This document shows positions 58,224 to 64,000 of a DNA stretch of 64,000 bases, in pieces (the first letter of the stretch is position 1; each line of letters begins with the position of its first letter). Origin of the DNA: Pseudomonas delhiensis (lineage in GTDB: Bacteria; Pseudomonadota; Gammaproteobacteria; Pseudomonadales; Pseudomonadaceae). Where the stretch lies: NCBI RefSeq assembly GCF_900187975.1, contig NZ_FZPC01000020.1:95993-159992 (forward strand), given 5' to 3'. Made by a program: the position numbers and the translations under genes. The notes beneath the pieces are model-generated. The model worked only from the letters and a program-made list of their open reading frames with translations. It was not told the origin of the DNA and did not search any database.

Positions 58224-59258
58224 ATGATCAAGGTCGGTATCGTAGGTGGTACGGGTTACACGGGTGTGGAGCTGCTGCGTCTGCTGGCCCAGCATCCCGA
58301 GGCGCGCGTCGAGGTGATCACCTCGCGCTCCGAGGAGGGCGTGAAGGTCGCCGACATGTACCCGAACCTGCGAGGCCACTACGACTACCTTTCCTTCAGC
58401 GTGCCGGACGTGCAGCGCCTGGGCGCCTGCGACCTGGTGTTCTTCGCCACCCCGCACGGCGTGGCCCATGCCCTGGCCGGCGAGCTGCTGGCCACCGGCA
58501 CCCGCGTCATCGACCTGTCCGCCGACTTCCGCCTGCAGGATGCCGAGGAATGGGCCAGGTGGTACGGCCAGCCCCACGGCGCGCCGCAGCTGCTGCCCGA
58601 GGCCGTCTACGGCCTGCCGGAAGTCAACCGCGAGGCGATCAGGTCGGCGCGCCTGATCGCCGTGCCCGGCTGCTACCCCACCGCCGCCCAGCTGGGCTTC
58701 ATCCCGCTGCTGGAGGCCGGCCTGGCCGACACCTCGCGGCTGATCGCCGACTGCAAGTCCGGCGTCAGCGGCGCCGGCCGTGGTGCCAAGGTCGGCTCGC
58801 TGTTCTGCGAGGCCGGCGAGAGCATGATGGCCTACTCGGTCAAGGGCCACCGCCACCTGCCGGAAATCAGCCAGGGCCTGCGCCGCGCCGCCGGGGGCGA
58901 TGTCGGCCTGACCTTCGTCCCGCACCTGACGCCAATGATCCGCGGCATCCACGCCACCCTCTACGCCCAGGTGGCCGATCGTGGCGTGGACCTGCAGAAG
59001 CTGTTCGAGGAGCGCTACGCCAACGAGCCCTTCGTCGACGTGATGCCGGCCGGCAGCCACCCGGAGACCCGCAGCGTGCGCGGCGCCAACGTCTGCCGCA
59101 TCGCCGTGCACCGCCCGCAGGGCGGCGACCTGGTGGTGGTGCTGTCGGTGATCGACAACCTGGTCAAGGGCGCCTCCGGCCAGGCCATCCAGAACATGAA
59201 CATCCTCTTCGGCCTGGACGAGCGTCTGGGCCTGTCCAACGTGGCCCTGCTGCCCTGA
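58224..59258 (+). CDS. argC: N-acetyl-gamma-glutamyl-phosphate reductase ArgC
   Basis: The 344-residue enzyme reduces N-acetylglutamyl phosphate with NADPH in arginine synthesis. The NADP loop [18 protein letters not shown], the catalytic Cys in [13 protein letters not shown] and the His of [10 protein letters not shown] are intact. A hairpin without a T-run (59267-59289) follows the stop. It is the typical argC placed beside erpA in Pseudomonas. Confidence 0.97.
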   Translation: MIKVGIVGGTGYTGVELLRLLAQHPEARVEVITSRSEEGVKVADMYPNLRGHYDYLSFSVPDVQRLGACDLVFFATPHGVAHALAGELLATGTRVIDLSADFRLQDAEEWARWYGQPHGAPQLLPEAVYGLPEVNREAIRSARLIAVPGCYPTAAQLGFIPLLEAGLADTSRLIADCKSGVSGAGRGAKVGSLFCEAGESMMAYSVKGHRHLPEISQGLRRAAGGDVGLTFVPHLTPMIRGIHATLYAQVADRGVDLQKLFEERYANEPFVDVMPAGSHPETRSVRGANVCRIAVHRPQGGDLVVVLSVIDNLVKGASGQAIQNMNILFGLDERLGLSNVALLP

Positions 59259-59328
59259 GGCGAGCCCGGGCTCCCATCGCGGGAGCCCGTCCCGGGGGGA
59301 TGCTCGACGAAGGATTGACCTGGCTTAG

Positions 59329-59358
59329 TTGACCATTTTTCTCGGGTAAGCGGATAAT
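59329..59358 (+). promoter_or_regulatory. erpA promoter
   Basis: TTGACC (59329-59334) and GATAAT (59353-59358) are separated by 18 bases, about 45 bases before the erpA ATG. This is a good sigma-70 match. Confidence 0.7.
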
Positions 59359-59404
59359 AGCCCGCAATGTTGTAACGTACGGCCTCGGCCGGGAGACATC
59401 TGAC

Positions 59405-59755
59405 ATGACCATCGAGACCTTCACCCCCACCCCACTGATCTTCTCCAACGGGGCCGCGCACAAGGTGAAGACGCTGATCGACGAAGAAGGCAATCCGCGT
59501 CTGAAACTGCGCGTCTTCGTCACCGGCGGCGGCTGCTCGGGCTTCCAGTACGGCTTCACCTTCGACGAGGACACCGCGGATGACGATACCGTGGTGGAGC
59601 GCGATGGCGTCAGCCTGGTGGTCGACCCGATGAGCTTCCAGTACCTCGCCGGCGCCGAGGTGGACTACCAGGAAGGCCTGGAAGGTTCGCGCTTCGTGAT
59701 CAAGAACCCGAATGCCGCCACCACCTGCGGGTGTGGCCAGTCGTTCTCGATCTGA
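59405..59755 (+). CDS. erpA: Iron-sulfur cluster insertion protein ErpA
   Basis: The 116-residue A-type carrier passes Fe-S clusters to apoproteins, including those of isoprenoid synthesis. The three cluster Cys are in [11 protein letters not shown] and the C-terminal TCGCGQSF. The ATG follows CCGGGAGA. A symmetric terminator lies between it and the convergent anmK. Confidence 0.97.
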   Translation: MTIETFTPTPLIFSNGAAHKVKTLIDEEGNPRLKLRVFVTGGGCSGFQYGFTFDEDTADDDTVVERDGVSLVVDPMSFQYLAGAEVDYQEGLEGSRFVIKNPNAATTCGCGQSFSI

Positions 59756-59768
59756 GTCGCCCGTAACG

Positions 59769-59800
59769 ACGAAACGCCGCGCATTTGCGCGGCGTTTTCG
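59769..59800. terminator. Bidirectional terminator erpA/anmK
   Basis: AAACGCCGCGCA and TGCGCGGCGTTT form a 12-bp stem with T-runs on both strands, midway between the convergent genes. Confidence 0.88.
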
Positions 59801-59805
59801 TTTGT

Positions 59806-60900
<1,095 letters not shown>

Positions 60901-62355
60901 TCAGCGCTGCTGCTCTTGCTGCTTGTTCATGGCCAGGGAGGTGGGCTTCTCCTGGTCCATGCGCGCCATCAGCGGCTGGGTCTGGGCCATGAAACGCTTG
61001 CGGTCCGGACCGGCCAGCGGGTCGGCCATGGGCAGCTTGGCGCTCAGCGGGTCGACGTACTTGCCGTTGACATGGAACTCGTAGTGCAGGTGCGGGCCGG
61101 TGGCCAGGCCGGTCATGCCGACGTAGCCGATGATCTGCCCCTGCTTGACCGCGACGCCGCTGCGGATGCCCTTGGCGAAGCGGCTCATGTGGCCGTAGAC
61201 GGTCTGGTAGGTCGAGCCGTGCTGGATGACCACGGCGTTGCCGTAGCCGCCCTTGCGCCCGGCCTCGACCACCTTGCCGTCGCCGGTGGCCTTGATCGGC
61301 GTGCCGATGGGGGCGGCGTAGTCGACGCCCTTGTGCGCGCGGATCTTGTTCAGGATCGGGTGCATGCGCCCCATGGAGAAGCGCGAACTGATGCGGGCGA
61401 AGTCCACCGGGGTGCGGATGAACGCCTTGCGCATGCTGGTGCCGTCGGCGCGGTAGTAGCTGGTGTTGCCGGTCTTGTTGGTGAAGCGCACCGCGGTGTA
61501 TTCCTTGCCGCGGTTGATGAAGCGCGCGGCGAGGATGTTGCCGGTGTCCACCTGGCGGCCGTTGACCACCTTCTTCTCGTAGATCACGTCGAACTGGTCG
61601 CCTTCGCGCAGGTCGAGGGCGAAGTCGATGTCGTAGCCGAAGATGTTCGCCAGGGCCATGATCAGGTCGTGGGACAGGCCGGCCTCCTTGCCCGCGGTGA
61701 ACAGCGAGCTGTCGATGCGGCCGTGGGCGTAGGCGGTGTGCACGTCCGGCTTGACCAGGTCGCGCTTGAACGCATAGCCCTTGGCGGACTTGTCCAGGCT
61801 GATGGTCTCCAGGTCGCTCTGCTTGATGCGCAGGCTCTGCAGCTCGCCTTGCGGGCTGATCAGGAACTCGACTTCATGGCCGACGTCCAGGCGGGTGAAC
61901 TGCTTGGCGTCCTTGCTGCTGGCCAGCACGTCGTGCACCAGGCCGGCCGGCAGGCCTGCCTTGGCGAAGACGGTGGAGAGGGTGTCGCCCTTGCCCACGG
62001 TCACGCGCTTCCAGGCCGGTTCGGCGGGCGTGGCGGGTTGGGTGTCGTTGGAAGCCTTGAGTTCCTTCTTTTCTTCTTCCGCGTCTTTTCCGGCGCTGTC
62101 GTTTTCGTTCTGACCTTCTATCCGGGCGAAGGGGGAGCCTTCGCCCTCGGTGACCTGCGGGCTTCGCAGGTCGTCTTTTTCCTGAATGATGCGGTCGGCA
62201 CCGCTGTCCAGCTCCAGATTGAGCGTGGTCTTCTTCGCCTCGACTTCACTCGAGGGGAACACCAGCAGAGCCAGGCTGAGGAGCGCTGCTACACCGCTGG
62301 CGGCCAGCAGATGGCTCTTCGGGTAGTAGGGCGCTTTCTGATTCGATTGCGTCAT
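60901..62355 (-). CDS. M23 peptidoglycan endopeptidase (MepM-like)
   Basis: The 484-residue protein has an N-terminal membrane anchor or uncleaved signal (SHLLAASGVAALLSLALLVF), an acidic linker, a LysM-like/OapA region (VTVGKGDTLSTVFAKAGLP), a Csd3-type domain and a C-terminal M23 LytM domain. The zinc ligands are the His and Asp of HKGVDYAAP and the HLHYEF motif. Such enzymes cut D-Ala-mDAP crosslinks during wall growth. It is followed by anmK after three bases, linking wall cutting to recycling. It corresponds by position to PA0667. Confidence 0.93.
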   Translation of the reverse strand: MTQSNQKAPYYPKSHLLAASGVAALLSLALLVFPSSEVEAKKTTLNLELDSGADRIIQEKDDLRSPQVTEGEGSPFARIEGQNENDSAGKDAEEEKKELKASNDTQPATPAEPAWKRVTVGKGDTLSTVFAKAGLPAGLVHDVLASSKDAKQFTRLDVGHEVEFLISPQGELQSLRIKQSDLETISLDKSAKGYAFKRDLVKPDVHTAYAHGRIDSSLFTAGKEAGLSHDLIMALANIFGYDIDFALDLREGDQFDVIYEKKVVNGRQVDTGNILAARFINRGKEYTAVRFTNKTGNTSYYRADGTSMRKAFIRTPVDFARISSRFSMGRMHPILNKIRAHKGVDYAAPIGTPIKATGDGKVVEAGRKGGYGNAVVIQHGSTYQTVYGHMSRFAKGIRSGVAVKQGQIIGYVGMTGLATGPHLHYEFHVNGKYVDPLSAKLPMADPLAGPDRKRFMAQTQPLMARMDQEKPTSLAMNKQQEQQR

Positions 62356-62540
62356 GGCGTGAGTGGTGTTTTTGGAATGTGAAATAACTGCCTAAAATAT
62401 AACCAAATTCCCCTCGAGGCAAGTCTATCGCCCAGGGTTTGACGCCATTTCCCCGTACGCCGGGCAAAACTTGTTTTTAGTGTCCGATCTTGTATGGTTG
62501 GTTCCCTTTTGGCTTGCCGGAATACGGAACGGGAACAGTG

Positions 62541-63740
62541 ATGAAGTCGGTCGAAGAGCAGCTGGCGCTGATCAAGCGTGGTGCGGATGAACTCCTGGTG
62601 GAAGCCGAGCTGGTCGAAAAGCTCAAGCGCGGCCAGCCGCTGCGGATCAAGGCGGGCTTCGACCCGACCGCGCCGGACCTGCACCTCGGTCACACCGTCC
62701 TCATCAATAAGCTGCGCCAGTTCCAGGACCTGGGGCATCAGGTGATCTTCCTCATAGGTGACTTCACCGGGATGATCGGCGACCCCAGCGGCAAGAGCGC
62801 CACCCGTCCGCCACTGACCCGCGAGCAGGTGCTGGAGAACGCCGAGACGTACAAGTCCCAGGTCTTCAAGATCCTCGACCCGGCAAGGACCGAGGTGGCG
62901 TTCAACTCCACCTGGATGGACAAGCTGACTCCGGCCGATTTCATTCGTCTCGCCTCCCAGTACACCGTCGCCCGCATGCTCGAGCGCGATGACTTCAGCA
63001 AACGCTATGCCAGCAACCAGTCCATCGCCATCCACGAGTTCCTTTATCCGCTGGTGCAGGGCTACGACTCGGTAGCGCTGCGCGCCGACGTCGAGCTGGG
63101 CGGTACCGACCAGAAGTTCAACCTGCTCATGGGGCGCGAGTTGCAGCGCGCCTACGACCAGGAGCCGCAGTGCATCCTGACCATGCCGCTGCTGGAAGGG
63201 CTGGACGGGGTGAAGAAGATGTCCAAGTCCCTGGGCAACTACATCGGCATCCAGGAAGCGCCGGGCGTCATGTACAGCAAGCTCGTTTCCATTCCGGACA
63301 CGCTGATGTGGCGTTACTTCGAGCTGCTCAGCTTCCGCTCGATGGACGAGATCAATGCCCTGCGCAAGGACGTCGAGGCCGGTGTCAACCCGCGCGACGT
63401 CAAGATCAAGCTGGCGGAGGAGATCGTCGCCCGCTTCCATGGCGAAGAGGCTGCCGCCAACGCCCACAAGTCGGCGGGCAACCGTCTCAAGGAAGGCGAG
63501 CTGCCGGAAGACATCCCGGAGGTGGAAGTGGCTGCCACCGAAGACCTGCCCATCGGCGCCGTGCTGAACCGCGCCGGCCTGGTGAAGAACTCCGCCGTGG
63601 CGCGCGACCTGCTGGGCGCCGGCGGCGTGCGTGTGGATGGTCATGCCGTGGATCGCAGCTTCGTCTTCAAGGTCGGCGCTACTCATATAGTGCAGGCTGG
63701 CAAGAAGGCGTTCGCGAAGGTCACTCTGCTGGCCGAGTGA
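62541..63740 (+). CDS. tyrS: Tyrosyl-tRNA synthetase
   Basis: The 399-residue class I synthetase charges tRNA-Tyr. The HIGH-type motif is [10 protein letters not shown], the KMSKS loop is [11 protein letters not shown], and a C-terminal S4 RNA-binding domain ([20 protein letters not shown]) is present. This is the TyrRS type of about 400 residues common in pseudomonads. The start is the ATG of [14 protein letters not shown] after CGGGAACAG; the in-frame 5' extension is not conserved. The gene lies just upstream of an rRNA operon, as in PAO1. Confidence 0.95.
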   Translation: MKSVEEQLALIKRGADELLVEAELVEKLKRGQPLRIKAGFDPTAPDLHLGHTVLINKLRQFQDLGHQVIFLIGDFTGMIGDPSGKSATRPPLTREQVLENAETYKSQVFKILDPARTEVAFNSTWMDKLTPADFIRLASQYTVARMLERDDFSKRYASNQSIAIHEFLYPLVQGYDSVALRADVELGGTDQKFNLLMGRELQRAYDQEPQCILTMPLLEGLDGVKKMSKSLGNYIGIQEAPGVMYSKLVSIPDTLMWRYFELLSFRSMDEINALRKDVEAGVNPRDVKIKLAEEIVARFHGEEAAANAHKSAGNRLKEGELPEDIPEVEVAATEDLPIGAVLNRAGLVKNSAVARDLLGAGGVRVDGHAVDRSFVFKVGATHIVQAGKKAFAKVTLLAE

Positions 63741-63744
63741 AAAC

Positions 63745-63787
63745 TTTCAGAAATAAGTGTTGACGGGCTTTTTTAACTCCCTATAAT
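63745..63787 (+). promoter_or_regulatory. rRNA operon promoter P1-type
   Basis: TTGACG (63760-63765), a 16-bp spacer and a perfect TATAAT (63782-63787), followed by a GCGCACC discriminator. The A/T-rich stretch just upstream (63741-63757) could be an UP element. A GC-rich discriminator fits stringent control by ppGpp. Confidence 0.75.
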
Positions 63788-63946
63788 GCGCACCACTCCC
63801 AGCGACGAAGCGCTGAAAGAGCTTGAAAATCAAGAACTTAAGCAGGTTCGAAGTTGAGAGTGGTGGTCGGGCGGGTGATTCACTTGCCGCCTTTCGGTTC
63901 GATAGCTGCTCCGGCAGCGGGCCGAAAAGGAAGATCGCCGGGGTGC

Positions 63947-63974
63947 TTGACAGCGAATTTGAACGCTGTAGAAT
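63947..63974 (+). promoter_or_regulatory. rRNA operon promoter P2-type, 16S gene beyond window
   Basis: A consensus TTGACA (63947-63952), 16-bp spacer and TAGAAT (63969-63974), followed by GC-rich CGCCTCCCGCTGACGAG, resembles the main promoter and leader of Pseudomonas rRNA operons. The 16S gene itself is outside the window. The 160 bases between the two promoters hold no ORF. Confidence 0.75.
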
Positions 63975-64000
63975 TCGCCTCCCGCTGACGAGAAGCTTCG

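Overview
This window is a GC-rich Pseudomonas chromosome segment. Its gene order follows, almost gene for gene, the stretch of P. aeruginosa PAO1 that I recall as PA0575 to PA0668 (rmcA-rpoD-dnaG-rpsU, tsaD-plsY-folB-folK-cca, spoVR-yeaH-prkA, glpE-apaH-apaG-rsmA-pdxA, surA-lptD, amgK-murU, agtSR and agtABCD, rpe-gph-trpE, the prtN/prtR regulators, trpGDC, vfr, speD, coq7, argC, erpA, anmK, tyrS, then rRNA promoters). I cannot name the species. It differs from PAO1 in lacking a yqeY gene between rpsU and dnaG and in having no R- or F-pyocin tail genes between trpE and trpG.

Layout. 1-560: end of a RelE/HigB-type toxin, its antitoxin and a tRNA-Ile2(CAU). 572-8763 (minus strand): c-di-GMP enzyme RmcA and the macromolecular synthesis genes rpoD, dnaG and rpsU. 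8967-13644: tRNA modification and maturation (TsaD, Cca), phospholipid (PlsY) and folate (FolB, FolK) genes and a lipoprotein. 13703-18553: the PrkA/YeaH/SpoVR stress operon. 18829-26518: GlpE, ApaH, ApaG, RsmA, PdxA, then the outer-membrane assembly pair SurA and LptD. 26645-30147: the MurNAc recycling pair AmgK/MurU, a DnaJ-like protein and a DUF3530 protein. 30290-39263: the AgtS/AgtR two-component system, an orphan binding protein and the AgtABCD importer for GABA and 5-aminovalerate. 39409-42464: rpe, gph, trpE. 42755-48088: a reduced pyocin-type locus. 48089-50564: trpGDC. 50841-63740: vfr, an OsmC protein, speD, coq7, a HIT protein, an SDR, a DUF805 protein, a nitronate monooxygenase-like protein, hemJ, argC, erpA, anmK, an M23 peptidase and tyrS. 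The right edge holds two strong promoters typical of an rRNA operon.

The most unusual part is 42755-47950. It keeps the SOS-type regulators PrtN and PrtR, a PtrB-like zinc-finger protein, a candidate Q-type antiterminator and a holin, but no tail genes. In their place, behind the holin, lie a Mu Com-like zinc ribbon, an unknown 114-residue protein and two translationally coupled exported paralogues, in DNA that falls to roughly 40 percent GC. The holin promoter carries four 11-bp-spaced P-box-like repeats (the PrtN site). An intrinsic terminator stands between this promoter and the holin, an arrangement expected for PrtN activation followed by Q antitermination. I propose that this is a pyocin regulatory and lysis module re-used for a different cargo, possibly a small bacteriocin with immunity proteins; that function is a hypothesis.

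Other notable elements are a 207-bp IS4-type miniature transposable element inserted in the loop of the trpC terminator with an 11-bp target duplication, several families of intergenic inverted repeats (some inside operons), stacked hairpins between agtB and agtC, and a 40-bp duplication of the gph 3' end upstream of trpG.
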